In this document: positions 21,215-32,682 of the stretch, one piece after another
Layout of the letters: the number at the start of each line of letters is the position of its first letter
Position numbering within the stretch: position 1 is the first letter of the stretch
Source of the DNA: Ceratothoa steindachneri
Lineage: Eukaryota; Arthropoda; Malacostraca; Isopoda; Cymothoidae
NCBI GenBank assembly: GCA_963969495.1
Contig: OZ018324.1
Coordinates: forward strand, 139,806,355 to 139,870,354
DNA: 64,000 nucleotides
Direction: 5' to 3'
The notes under the pieces: generated by a model
The model's input: the letters and a program-made list of their open reading frames with translations, nothing else
Told to the model about the DNA's origin: nothing
Database searches by the model: none
Translations under genes and position numbers: made by a program

Positions 21215-21608
21215 ACCCCCTTATTGTCCAGAAAGTCTGGGTGATCTTTGCGCCCGTTACCTGTCCTGGTACTGGGATGGGCGAGGTCGCTACCGCCTGT
21301 CCTTTGTACTCGGTACGAGTACGTGCACATTAACTGGTGGACTTGTTGACTTTTGGGGGGGAGGCCGACCTTCTCCCTATTATTTAAGCAAGTTTTTATT
21401 TTGTTTTGTTTTTTGTTTATTTCCCTTATAAGCCCCACGACCTGCGCCGGAGGGACCTTCCCCTGAGGCAAGAGCTTGCTTATTGCTCAATTCCTTTTCC
21501 CCTATTTTTTGGGGAGTTGTTTTTTATCCTTGTATTTTATTTTGAAATAGCTTATTACTATGCCAGTTTTTTATACGGCGAATAATGCCCAAGTTTGCAG
21601 TCGCCAGA
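21215..21608 (+). mobile_element. LINE fragment Z: 3' end only
   Basis: Matches the last about 400 bp of copies C and D: the segment after the C-terminal Cys/His motif (GTCTGGGTGATCTT at 21236), the ORF2 end, the GGGGGGGAGGCCG-type 3' UTR start, and the terminal block ending GCAGTCGCCAGA. It has no A-rich or TAA tail and is directly followed by the 5' end of copy B. Strong 5' truncation is typical of LINE insertions. Confidence 0.75.
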
Positions 21609-22124
21609 CCCCGTAAGGGGCGCGGCGATTTGCCATCCTGGCCACCGTGCTGACGGGATCCAGCGCTCCGTCCGGCCCCAGCTTAGCCTCTCTTCATTCC
21701 TTCAAAACACTCGTTTCCTCTCTTTTCACACAACCTCTCCCACAACTTTATCTGGTCAGCCTCTAATTTCACAGGGTAGATGCTGACCTTCCTTCCAGCC
21801 AACCGTCCCGCATGGGGGCTGAGGGGGTAGGGGACAATGTTCCCTAACCCCTGAGCTCCAGTCTGGGGTGGCTGGTTTTTAACAACCTGCTTCATCCCTA
21901 CCCATACCTTCCTCACATCCCTTTTACTCTCCTCTTCACAATCTATATATTTTACGCCGTGTCCAAGGTGGAGCCGCCATGCCGATGGATTGCCAGGCCA
22001 CCAGGCGGGAGAAGTGGTCCCAAATGGCAGCGCCTGGCTCTGCCGGGCTTGTAAGCACCTGTCGCAGTGCGGGCTACTGCGAGAGGTGTGCGCTATTGCA
22101 TCCCGTGTTAAAAAAAGGGTCACC
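21609..22124 (+). promoter_or_regulatory. Copy B 5' UTR and internal promoter region
   Basis: About 516 bp between the element's 5' end and the chosen ORF1 start. It is conserved with 25767-26298 of copy C, including the palindromic first 12 bases. LINEs of this type have internal promoters in the 5' UTR; the exact elements are not identifiable by eye. An upstream ATG at 21979 in good context opens another frame that ends at 22176. Confidence 0.6.
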
Positions 22125-24566
22125 ATGCCCAATGATGAAGACCCCCCAAAAAAACTCAACCTCCAACTTTCCCTGAAACATCAACGGAGCCGCCCTCGGG
22201 CAGCTCCAGCAAAAAAATGGAGTCTTCCCCCCCTGCTTGCACAGGGAACACTCCATATTTCTCTAACCAGAGAGGAGGCTTACTCCTCTACTTCGCCTAC
22301 GGGTGCAGGGGACTCCCCCTCACCCCCTTCTCTGGAGGTGCTTTCGGGCACCTTCCTTTTCCCAGCGGCAGTGCTCTCTTTTCTTTCCAAGGGGACTAAC
22401 AAGAAATCCAGCAGGCAGCCCTTAGCCAGCCGCTCCCCATCGAAGCGGCTCAGTAGGGCAAACCCCCTTAGGGGGGAGAGGAAAGCCAGGCCCCTTCGTT
22501 CGCTTCCCTCAAAAGACCTGCTGGCAAGAATTTTAAACCTTGCCGGGGTCAAGGCCTGTGCCTCCCCACACAAGACTGGCGACACTGCTAAGGGGACCTG
22601 CGATGACCTGGGAGGGGATGGTGAACTAGAGGCCCCTCCTGTGATAGACATGGTCCTTGAGGAGACCCAGCCTCAGACGGTAGGGCCTTCCATGGGGGGA
22701 AATTCGGGCTCGGCGCCAAGCACCGAACCCGAATCCGCCCCTATGCAAGGTCCTCCACAAATGGCTGAGGGCTCCGAGGCAGTAAAAGGAGGGGAGGGAT
22801 TTTCTCAGACAGGTGCCCCTACGACAACCAGGACCTTCTCCATTTCGGAGAGGGACCTGGCTGAGGCCGGTCCATCTGGCCTGGGGGCTTCTGCCGGCGG
22901 AGGTGAGAAGCGAGTTCATTCCCTTCCCTCCTCTCCAAAAAAGAAAAAGACTAAAAAGACGAAAAAGACTCGGGGCTCCTCTCCATCCGCGGGGGCTGCG
23001 GGGACGGATGGGTCTGCTACCACTTTGGTAGGCGACCAAACCAAGATCGGCACATCCGGCCCCTCTACCCCCTTGTGTACAGAGCCCCTGACCAAAACTA
23101 ACACCAAGAGTGCACAGGGCGGAGCCTCGATGACATCGGGGCCCCTCATTCAGAGGTTACCTGGCGTTTTCGAGCCCGCTGGCTTCAAACGCTTCCTCGT
23201 TATTCGCTCCACTGATAGCACCTTGTTGTCCAAGGGCAACATGATCTATCAGTGGAGAAGATTAGCTAGTGCAATTGGTAGAGAGCCGAAGGTGACCCGT
23301 TTCTCGGACGGCAGCCTTCTAGAGAATGCGGCGAATACCGCCGAGGCTGCCAAGATAAGTGCTCTTCGGACACTTCATGGCATCCCGGTGAGTGTGACGC
23401 CGCACTCTACCATGAACTTTGCAAAAGGAGTAGTTTATGCAAGGGAACTCGTTGACTACTCCATTGAGGACATCACCCTAGAGCTGGCCGACCATTGAGC
23501 GGTCAAGGTCGAACGTGTGATGAGAAAACAGGGAGGGGCTTCGAGACCCACCCGTACACTCTTCGTCACGTTCGACTGTGACAAGCTCCCCGAGTCGGTG
23601 CGTGCCGGTTGGTACCGCTACCGCGTGAAGGCATTCATGCCACTGCCGCGGCGGTGCTATTACTGTCACCGCTTCGGCCATACGAATCGCTCATGTAGAC
23701 GTGCAAAGTCAGGGTCACCCGAAGTCTGTGTAAATTGCTCCAAGGTCGCACACGATAAGTTCAAATCGTGTGTGGCCAAGTGTGTCAATTGCGGAGAGCC
23801 GCACCCTGCTTCTTCGAAGCAATGTGGTGAATATCTCCTCGAGAAAGAAATCCTGGCCGTTCAGGCCCAGGATAGACTCTCATTCCGCGAGGCTAAGGAC
23901 TTGGTCCTGGCGCGCCCAGCTCTGCCTGGGACGTCATATGCCTCAGTAGTTAGAAAGGCACCCTCTGCTCCTGGCCCATCCAAGCCAACGATCACCATTG
24001 TTTCCGCGCTCATTCGGAGCCCTTCAGCGGGCTCTACCCAACCCCAGCGCTTCAATGCTAAAGCTGGCGGCAAAAAGGGTTCATACCCAGCCCCGGCTAA
24101 AACCAGGGCTCCCCCCTCTTCCCCCAGCGTGACCGTTTCCCGCGAGGCGAAACGGCCACGCGCCTCCCCTGAGTCGTGAGACTCACAGGAGGCAACACCC
24201 CTGAAGATGGTCGCTAGGCTATCTTAGGGGGTTCCTAAAGCTTTCCCCCAAAAGGAGGACAGCAACAAAGGAGCTTCGGCTCCTTCGTCCACGCCTAAAG
24301 GTGGAGCGAGTGGCTCGGACACGGTGGTTCCTCGAAAAAAGGGCCCCATGCCTCCGAAGCCACAGCGCCCGCCTAAGGTTTCGAGGCGAAGGAAGGAAAA
24401 GACTCGCTTGGCGAGCCCAACCTCCCCCAATAAGTCCTCGAAGGCGACAGCGCCTCCAGCGCTTTGTCCGGCCAATAGCGCCCGGGGTTCTGCCCCCGGG
24501 AAGCGTACGGCCCTTCCCGTGAGGTTCTTCAGTTCGAGGAGGGCCCCCGCGTCTACTCCGAGCTAG
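22125..24566 (+). pseudogene. Copy B ORF1: gag-like protein with three zinc knuckles
   Basis: I chose ATG 22125 because it is in frame with the whole gag and is shared in position with copy C. The frame reads about 813 codons to TAG 24564-24566, broken only by TGA 23496, TGA 24177 and a TAG near 24226. The N-terminal half is low-complexity Ser/Pro/Lys-rich, with a KKKKTKKTKKT basic run near 22940. The gag core (SKGNMIYQWRRL onward, about 23180-23490) leads to three knuckles: CYYCHRFGHTNRSC (about 23656), CVNCSKVAHDKFKSC (about 23728) and CVNCGEPHPASSKQC (about 23785), spaced as in I/Jockey elements. A basic Pro-rich tail follows. It should package element RNA. With only three nonsense changes and no frameshift, it is the best preserved ORF1 here. 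Confidence 0.85.
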
Positions 24567-25766
24567 GCCTGTAGGGCATATTCCTTCAATGGAATTGCCG
24601 TGGACTCCGGGCCAACTGGGAGGAGCTGCGGAGGGTCGTCTCGTCCCGCTCCCCGTTAGCTATCTTTTTGCAGGAGACCATGCTAGGCGCGCCTCCCCCC
24701 CTCCCCCCGTTAGCTATCTTTTTGCAGGAGACCATGCTAGGCGCGCCTCCCCCTTCGCCCTCCCGGGGTATAAGGGTCTTGCAACCCCACCACCGCGGGA
24801 TGGCCGAGCTGGGGGATGTGTGGTTTACACCCGACATGATGTCTCCGTTCTTCCTTTCTCTTTAGATACCTCCTTTCTCTTTAGATACATCCTTTCAGGC
24901 AGTGGCTGTGCAGCTGCACCTGGATAGGAGGTATATTATCATTTCTGCGTACATTCCACCGTCAGCTGTCTTCGATGCGGGGGACTTTCGCCGCGTCGTG
25001 GCACGGTTGCCGAGGCTCTATCTCTTGCTTGGAGATCTGAACATCAGGCATCCTCTCTGGGGAGATTACTCCATAAATACCAGGAGACAAGTCCTTGCCG
25101 ATCTGATCGAAGAGCTTGAGATGGGTGTCTTAAACGTGGATGAGTTTACGCATCACTGTCCGAGAACCGCTTCATTTTCTTGCCTTGACCTATCTTTGTG
25201 CTCTTCGGATGCACAGCCTAATTTTGATTGGGGGGGGTGGTCGATGACCTCCATGGTAGTGATCACTTTCCCATTCAAATATCATTTTCAGGGCAACTGC
25301 CGCCTGAGAGACCACCTTGGTGGTGCTTGGCGCCGGCGCGGTGGCCTGCATTTCAGGAAATGACTGAATTCTCTATCTCAGTCGAGGAGTTTAGGTCGGT
25401 AGATGAGGCCGTTGAATTTTTCTCCAGCAACCTCATCGCCGTGGGCCTGACTACTATTCCTAGGACATCTGGCCGTTTTGAACGCCGACCACTCCCATGG
25501 TAGTCGGCCGAGTGTGAGACGGCCCTCAAACAGAAGCGTTATGCCTACATGCGCTATAAGCGCCGCCCGAACGATTTCAGTGTCGCAGAATTTCGTCGGG
25601 CTAGGGCTAGGTTCTTTAATATTTCGAAGCACGCCCGCCGCTCTTCTTGGCGGGCATACGTGTCTTTACTTATCGGGAAGACCCCTTTAGCTAAGGTGTG
25701 GAAGGGAATCAAAAGGATTCGGGGCAAGTTCTCGCAGGACCCCCCTCCCGTTCTCCAGGAGAATGG
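24567..25766 (+). pseudogene. Copy B ORF2 5' part: endonuclease
   Basis: The AP-type endonuclease starts with IFLQWNCRGLRANW just after the ORF1 stop, in the -1 frame. Motifs seen are LQETMLG (catalytic Glu), YLLLGDLN (about 25020), SCLDLSLCSS and SDHFPIQI (catalytic His; about 25256). A 54-bp duplication repeats the LQETMLG motif, and frameshifts lie near 24760 and 25225. After the endonuclease a linker with RYKRRPNDFSVAEFRRAR runs to 25766, where copy C interrupts it. No RT of this copy survives apart from about 40 bp at 32683. Confidence 0.82.
24651..24758 (+). repeat. 54-bp tandem duplication in copy B endonuclease
   Basis: The segment beginning CCCCGTTAGC at 24651 repeats at 24705 almost exactly. 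54 is a multiple of three, so the duplication itself keeps the frame and doubles the LQETMLG catalytic motif. Copies C and D have a single copy. Confidence 0.9.
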
Positions 25767-26298
25767 CCCCGTAAGGGGCGCGGCTATTTGCCATCCTGGC
25801 CGCCGTGCTGACGGGATCCAGTGCTCCGTCCGGCCCCAGCTTAGCCTCTCTTCTTTCCTTCAGATAGCCCAATTTCTCCCCTACCTCGTCGCTTTTCATA
25901 CAACCTCTCCCACAACTTTCTCTGGTCAGCCTCTAATTTCACAGGGTAGAGTGCTGACCTTCTTCTCAAGCCAACCACCCCTGATCGGGGCTGGGGGGGG
26001 GGAGGGGACATTGTTCCCTAACCCCTCAGCTCCGGTTCGGGATGGGGGTTTTTAACAACCTGCTTCATCCCCACCCATACCTTCCTCACATCCCTTTTCC
26101 TCTCCTCTTCACAACCTATATTTTTTACGCCGTGTTCAAGGTGGAGCCGCCATGACGAAGGACTGCCAGGCCACCAGGCGGGAGGGGTGGTCCCGAATGG
26201 CGGCGCCTGGCTCTGCCGGGCTTGTAAGCACCTCTTGCAGTGCGGGCAACTGCGAGAGGTGATGAGCTATTGCGTCCCGTATTAAAAAGAGGGTCACC
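25767..26298 (+). promoter_or_regulatory. Copy C 5' UTR
   Basis: Conserved with the copy B leader, starting with CCCCGTAAGGGG. It contains pyrimidine-rich blocks (CTCTCCCACAACTTTCTC-like) and a G run (25994-26002). Likely internal promoter region. Confidence 0.6.
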
Positions 26299-28739
26299 AT
26301 GCCCATGTATGACAAAAAAAAAAAAAAAACCCAACCCCCAAATTCCCTTAGAAAATCAACAGAGCCGCCCTCGGGCAGCTCCACCGAGAAAATGGAGGTC
26401 CCCCCCTTGTGCTTTCGCAAGGGACCCTCCATAATTCTTTAACCGGAAAGGAGGCTTACTCCTCGCCTACGGGTGTAGGGGACTCCCCCTCACCCCCTTC
26501 TCTGGAGGTGCTTTCGGGCACCTCCCTATCTCCAGCGGCAGTCCCTCCTTTGCTTTCTAAGGGGACTGCCAAGAAAGCCAGCAGGCAGCCCATTGCCGAC
26601 CGCCCCGCGTGCAAGCGGCTCGGTAGGGCAAACCCCCTTAGGGGGGAGAGGGAAGCCAGGCCCATTCGGTTGCTTCCCTCAAAAGACCTGCTGGCAAGAA
26701 TTTTAAACCTTGCTGGGGTCAAGGCCTGTGCCTCCCCACACAAGACTGGCGACACTGCCAAGGTCACCTGCGATGTCCTGGGAGGGGATGGCCAACTGGA
26801 GGCCCCTCCTGTGATAAACATGGTCCTTGAGGAGACCCAGCCTCAGATGGTAGGTCCTTCCATGGGGGGGAATCCGGGCTCGGCGCCAAGCACCGAACCC
26901 GAATCCGCCCCTATGCAAGGTCCCCCTCAAACGGCTGTAGATTCTCAGGCAGTACAAGGAGGGAAGGGATCTCCTCCGGATGATGCCCCTGCGAACACCA
27001 GGACCTTCTCCATTTCGGAGAGGGACCTGGCTGAGGCCGGCCCATCTGGCATGGGGGCTTCTGCCGGCGGAGGTGAGAAGCGGGTTCATTCCCCGCCCTC
27101 CTCTCCTAAAAAGAAAAATACTAAAAAGACTAAAAAGATGAAGAAGACTCGGGGCTCCTCTCCATCCGTGGGGGCTGCGGGGACGGATGGGTCTGCTACC
27201 ACTTTGGTAGGCGACCAAACCAAGATCGGCACATCCAACCCCTCTACCCCCTCGTGTGCGGAGTTCCTGACTAAGACTAACACCAAGAATGCACAGGGCG
27301 GAGCCTCGATGACATTGGGGCCCCTGATTCAGAGGTTACCTGGCGTTTTCGAGCCCGCTGGCTTCAAGCGCTTCCTCGTTATTCCCTTCACTGATGGCAG
27401 CATGTTGTCCAAGGGCAAAATGATCCATCAGAGGAGAGGATTAGCTAGTGCAATTAGTAGACTCGAAGGTAACCCGTTTCTCGGATGGGAGCCTTCTTGC
27501 GAATGCGGCAAATCCCGCCGAGGCGGCCAAGATAAGTGCTCTTCGGACACTTCATGGAACCCCGGTGAGTGTGACGCCGCACTCTACCATGAACTTTGTG
27601 AAAGGAGTAGTTTATGCGAAGGAACTCGTTGACTACTCCATAGAAGACATCACCCTAGAGCTGGCTGACCATGGGGCGGTCAAGGTTGAACGTGTGATGA
27701 GAAAACAGGGAGGGGCCTCGAGACCCACCCCTACACTCTTCGTTACGTTTGACTGTGACAAGCTCCCCGAGTCGGTGCGTGCCGGTTGGTACCGCTACCG
27801 CGTGGAGGCATTCGTGCCACTGCCGCGGCGGTGCTATTACTGTCACCGCTTCGGCCACACGAATCGATCATGTAGACGTGCAAAATCGGGGTCACCCGAA
27901 GTCTGTAAATTGCTCCAAGGTCGCACACGATAAGTCCAAATCGTGTGTGGCCAAGTGTGTCAATTGCGGAGAGCCGCACCCTGCTTCTTCGAAGCAATGT
28001 GGTGCATATCTCCTTGAGAAAGAAATCCTGGCCGTTCAGGCCAAGGATCGACTCTCATTCCGCGAGGCTAAGGACTTGGTCCTGGCGCGCCCGGCTCTGC
28101 CTGGGACGTCATATGCCTCAATAGTTAGAAAAGCACCCTCTGCTCCTGGCCCATCCAGGCCAACGAGCACGGTTGTTTCCGCGCCCATTCGGAGCCCTTC
28201 TGCGGGCTCTACTACACCCGGGCGCTTCAATGGTAAAACTGGCGGCAAAAAGGGTTCACACCCAGCCCCGGCTAAAACCAGGGCTCCCCCCTCTTCCCCC
28301 AGCGTAACCGTTTCCCGTAAGGCGAAACGGCCACGCGCCTCCACAGAGTCGTTAGACTCACAGGAGGCAACACCCCTAAAGATGGTCGCTAGGCCATCTT
28401 CCGGGGTTCCTAAAGCTGTTCCCCGAAAGGAGGACAGCAACAAAGGAGCTTCGGCCCCTTCGCCCACGCCTCGAGGTGGAGCGAGTGGCTCGGAGACGAT
28501 GGTTCCTCGAAAAGAGGGCCCCCCGCCTCCCAAGCCGCAACGCCCTTAAGGTTTCGAGGTGGAGGGAGGAAAAGACTCGCATGGCGAGCCCAACCTCCCC
28601 CAATAAGTCCTCGAAGGCGACAGCGCCTTCAGCAATTTGTCCAGCCAACAGCGCCCGGGGTTCTGCCCCCGGGAAGCGTACGGCCATTCCCATGAGGGTC
28701 TTCAATTCGAGGAGGGCCCCCGCGTCTCCTCCGAGCTAG
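26299..28739 (+). pseudogene. Copy C ORF1: gag-like protein, frameshifted
   Basis: Same product as the copy B ORF1. ATG 26299 aligns with the copy B start, but a run of about 17 A (from 26313) puts it out of frame with the rest. Open pieces are 26409-27632, 27448-27933 (gag core and first knuckle CYYCHRFGHTNRSC), 27749-28549 (second and third knuckles, KRPRASTESL) and the tail to TAG 28737-28739. Frameshifts lie near 27465 (2-base loss), 27905 (TGTG reduced to TG) and 28545. It has fewer nonsense changes than copy B but more indels, so the two copies decayed independently. Confidence 0.85.
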
Positions 28740-31700
28740 GCCTGGAGGGCATATTCCTTCAATGGAATTGCCGTGGACTCCGGGCCAACTGGGAGGAGCT
28801 GTGGAGGCTCGTCTCGTCCCGTTTCCCGTTAGCTATTTTTTTGCAGGAGACCATGCTAGGCGCGTGCCCCCTGCCTGCCCTCCCGGGGTAAAAGGGTCTT
28901 GCGACCCCACCACCGCGGGATGGCCGGGCTGGAGGATGCGCGGTTTACACCCGGCATGATGTCTCCGTTCTTCCTTTCTCTTTAGATACCTCCTTTCAGG
29001 CAGTGGCTGTGCAGGTGCCCTTGGATAGGAGGTAAACTATCATTTCTGCGTACATTCCACCGTCAGCTGACTTCGACGCGGCGGACTTCCGCCGCGTCGT
29101 GGCACGGTTGCCGATGCCCTATCTCTTGCTTGGAGATCTGAACGGCAGGCATCCTCTTTGGGGAGATTACTCCATAAATCCCAGGGTACAAGTCCTTGCC
29201 GATCTGATCGAAGAGCTTGAGATGGGTATCCTAAACGTGGATGAGTTTACGCATTACTGTCCGAGAACCGCTTCATTTTCTTGCCTTGACCTATCTTTGT
29301 GCTCTTCGGATGCACAGCCTGATTTTGATTAGGGTGTGGTCGATGACCTCCATGGTAGTGATCACTTTCCCATTCAAATATTATTTTCAGGGCCACCGCC
29401 GCCTGAGAGACCACCTTGGTGTTGCTTAGCGCGGGCGCGATGGCCTGCATTTAAGGAAATGACCGAATTCTCTATCTCAGTCGAGGAGTTTAGGTCGGTA
29501 GATGAGGCCGTTGAGTTCTTCCTCGGCAACCTCATCGCCGTGGGCCTGACTACTATTCCTAGGACGCCTACCTGTTTTGCACACCGACTACTCCCATGGT
29601 GGTCGGCCGAGTGTGAGACTGCCCTCAAACAGAAGCGTTATGCCTACATGCGCTATAAGCGCCGCCCGAACGATTTCACTGTCGCTGAATTTCGTCGGGC
29701 TAGGTTCCGGTATGTTTCGAAGCACGCCCGCCGCTCTTCTTGGCGGGCATACGTGTCTTCACTTAACGGGAAGACCCCTTTAGCTGAGGTGTGGAAGCGA
29801 GTCAAAAGGATTCGGGGCAAGTTCTCGCAGGACCCCCCTCCTGTTCTCCAGGAGAATGGGACAGCAATCTTCGACCCCGCGTCCGTGGCGGAATCCTTAG
29901 CGACCGCTTTTTCCCCCTTCTCTTGCCGTGATGCTGCTCCGCCAGCATTCAATGCACGTCCTGATGTCGCGGAAGGCCACCGGCTGTAGTTTACCTCCAG
30001 AGGCGGCGAACCCTTCGACGACAAGTTTACTGTGAGTGGGTTGCGTTCCGCTTTCGCTTCGTGCGCGGACACCGCCCATAATCCGGACGATGTTCCGTAC
30101 GCCATGCTTCGACACCTGGGTGAGCGAGGCATGGCCTTTCTGTTAGATTTGTTCAACAGGATCTGGGTGGAGGGTCTTCTCCCAGACTCCTGGCGAATCG
30201 CTACTGTGCTCGCCTTTCGCAAGCCGGGAAGAGATCACTCTACTCCGCCTGGTTTCCGCCCAATCTTTCTAACCTCTTGCGTGTGCAAGTTGATGAAGAA
30301 ATTGGTAAATGTTAGATTAGCCTATTCCCTGGACAGCGGAGGCCATCTGTCTTCTGCACAGTGCGGCTTCCGTAAGTTCCACTCCACGTCGGATGCTCTG
30401 CTCCGACGGGAAAATGCCGTCTGCGAGGCTTTCCTTCGTAGACAGCACTACGCCACGGTGTTTTTTGATCTGGAGAAGGCCTATGCTACCGCATGACGAT
30501 ACGGTATCATGGAGACTCTCTACACGATGGGGGCGAGGGGACGCCCCTCAATGTTTATATCTGAATTTTTGCGAGATCGTCGATTCCGCGTACGGGTGGG
30601 GGGAGCCCTATCCGGCCCAAAGGAGCAGGAAGAGGGTGTCCCACAGGGAAGTGTCCTCAGTGTCACACTCTTTGCCCTGAGCATCAACGGCATCACCTCG
30701 GTGCTGCCGGAAGATGTTCTCGCTACGCTCTACGTGGACGACCTTTCGATCTCTTTTGGCGTGGCCCAGATGCCAACTCTGGAACGTCGACTCCAACAGG
30801 CATTGAACCGCGTCTCTCGCTATGCCGAAGCGCACAGGTTTCGGTTTTCTTTGGCCAAGACTAAGGTGGTGCACTTCTCCCGCCATCCACGGCTTCACCC
30901 CGACCCAGATTTGTTTCTTAATGGGGTGCGCCTGGATGTGGTTGAGTCGCACCGTTTCCTTGGTCTTGTATTCGACCGACGCCTCACCTGGGAGGCTTAT
31001 ATTCGCAGCCTTAGGGTCTCTTGTACCCACGCCATGGACATTTTCCGCTCCGTGACGTTCAGCGCTTGGGGCGCTGATAGGGCTACTGCCTTACTTTTTT
31101 TTCGATCCTTTGTTCGCTCGAAGCTCGACTACGGATGCGAGTTTTATGCATCCGCAGCCGAGCGTTTATTGCGGAAGGTGGATTCGATCCACCACACCGG
31201 CCTTCACCTTGCGACCGGTGCCTTCCGCACTTCCCCCATTGAGAGCCTGTTGGTCGATGCTGGGGAGATGCCACTCGCTCTGCGCCACGTGCAGTGCATC
31301 ACTCGCCTGTACACGCGAGCCCGGCTTCTCCCTCAGTCGCCAACAGCTCTCACTGCATCCGCAGCTGATCTCGATGGTGCCTATGCCGCCGAGAGACGCC
31401 AGTCATACCCTAAGCCCTTTGGGTTTAGGGCCAGGAAACTCCTTCGAGAGGTAGATATAGCTCTCTGGCCGGTGGCGCCCCTGGTTCTGCCCAGGACGCC
31501 ACCCTAGAGGGTACCACATTTGGCTATTTGTCGCCACGCCTCTGCTCCCAAAGCTTGTACTGCGCCAGGAGTATTGCGTTCGACCTTTTTGGAGCACACC
31601 TCGTGTCATGATGGAACCTTGCAAGTGTATACGGATGGCTCCAAGTCCCAAGAGGGGGTCGGCTTCCAAGCCATATCCTCTGTTTATAGTCAGCGGGGCT

Positions 31701-32402
31701 CTGCCAGGCACTGAGTCTGTCTTCATGGCCGTTTGGTGGCAATACACTACTCGGTACGGGAGATACACGTCGTGCCCGGTTAGGAGACCAGATTGTAATC
31801 TATAGCTACTTACAAAGCGCTATGAGTGCTTTCGGGGCACTAGAATCTCGGCATCCCCTACTTCGCGATATCCGTGACGCCACGGTTTTGGCCATCCTGG
31901 CAGATTTTGAGATTATCTTTTGCTGGGTTTCTGGATATCTAGCAATTGCAGTGGATGAGCACGCTCATGAGGGTGCCAAAGAGTCCGCGAGGACTCTGCG
32001 ACCGGACCAGCGTTTCCCTCTTCATAACAAGGACTACATGGCAGGAATACGGGCAGCTCTTAGGACTGCTTGGCAAAGAAGATAGGAGATGGTCGAAGGG
32101 AACATAAAGTTCCGTGGCTTGCGCCGCGACTGTTCCCATGGACCTAACCCCAATACCGCAACGGCTCTAGGTCGCTTTCTCTCGTCTCTGAGTCGGACAC
32201 ACTCGTGTGACGCATTGCTATTTGTTTGAGCGCTCGCCTTCACCCTATTGTGATGACTGCGTTGTCTCCCAGATTGTTCACCACATTCTTGTCGAATTTC
32301 CGAGTCTGGGTGATCTTCGTGCATTTTACCTCTTCCAGTACCGGAATGGGCGGAGTTGCTAGCCCCTGTCGTTTGTATTCGGGATGAGTGCGTGCACATT
32401 GA
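28637..32402 (+). pseudogene. Copy C ORF2: endonuclease, RT, RNase H, Cys/His motif
   Basis: One frame holds nearly all domains, broken by stops at 28889, 29030, 29330, 29987, 30494 and 31505. Endonuclease: FLQWNCRGL, FLQETMLG, LLLGDLNGRHP (catalytic Asp at 29135) and SDHFPIQI. RT: FRPIFLTSCVCKLMKKLV, AQCGFRKFHST, FDLEKAY followed by ATA where copy A-like consensus reads DTA, GVPQGSVLS, and the active box YVDDL at 30731-30745, with an intact stretch from 30509 to 31504. RNase H begins VYTDGSKSQEGVGF (about 31628) but is scrambled after 31710. The C-terminal Cys/His motif region follows before the TGA at 32400-32402. Where sense codons can be inferred from the other copies, most stops are Trp or Tyr codons changed to TAG, TGA or TAA. 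Confidence 0.88.
28654..28673 (+). promoter_or_regulatory. Conserved GC hairpin in the ORF1/ORF2 overlap
   Basis: CCCGGGG and CCCCGGG, a perfect 7-bp inverted repeat around a 6-base loop. The same structure is at 24481-24500 in copy B and 34080-34099 in copy D. It lies about 60-80 bases before the ORF1 stop, inside the stretch where ORF2 is already open in the -1 frame. It could assist frameshifting or reinitiation; no canonical slippery heptamer was found next to it. Confidence 0.5.
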
Positions 32403-32682
32403 CGGCTGGATTTGTTGACTTTTGGGAGAAGGCCAGCCTTCTCCCTTTTATTTAACTAGGTTTTCTTTTTTGTTTTTATTGTAGGACGCACGCTACTGTC
32501 CTGGGGGGAGGACCTTCTTGACCCCGAAGATTGCTTCCTGATTGTTGTGATCTTCCCTTTTTATTATTGTTTTCATATTCATATTTTAAAGTAGCCTAGT
32601 TCTAGCCTGTCTTGTTTCTGGTAACTTATGCCCAAGTGGGCAGTTGCCAGATAGGCTCCTAAATTAAAAATAAAACAAAATA

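Larger units (their letters stand above)
21609..25766 (+). mobile_element. LINE copy B, 5' part, interrupted by copy C
   Basis: Begins with the same 5' end as copy C, a 12-bp palindrome CCCCGTAAGGGG followed by GC-rich leader. It contains a 5' UTR, ORF1 and the endonuclease part of ORF2, and stops abruptly at 25766, where copy C starts with its own CCCCGTAAGGGG. About 40 bases of copy B resume after copy C at 32683. GC content is clearly above that of the surrounding unique DNA. Confidence 0.88.
25767..32682 (+). mobile_element. LINE copy C, full length, inserted in copy B
   Basis: The most complete copy: 5' UTR, ORF1, ORF2 and 3' UTR, about 6.9 kb, ending in an A-rich tail (TTAAAAATAAAACAAAATAG). 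It lies within the ORF2 of copy B. ORF2 carries endonuclease, RT, RNase H and a C-terminal Cys/His motif, the layout of I-clade LINEs. Jockey is the nearest alternative on gag similarity, but RNase H argues for the I group. ORF1 has several frameshifts and ORF2 several stops, so it is inactive, although less decayed than copy A. Confidence 0.9.

Noticed and set aside
22280..23149. Open minus-strand frames opposite LINE ORF1 (also 26456-27286, 28036-28533)
   Set aside because: Shadows of a GC-rich coding strand; the plus strand carries the zinc-knuckle gag.
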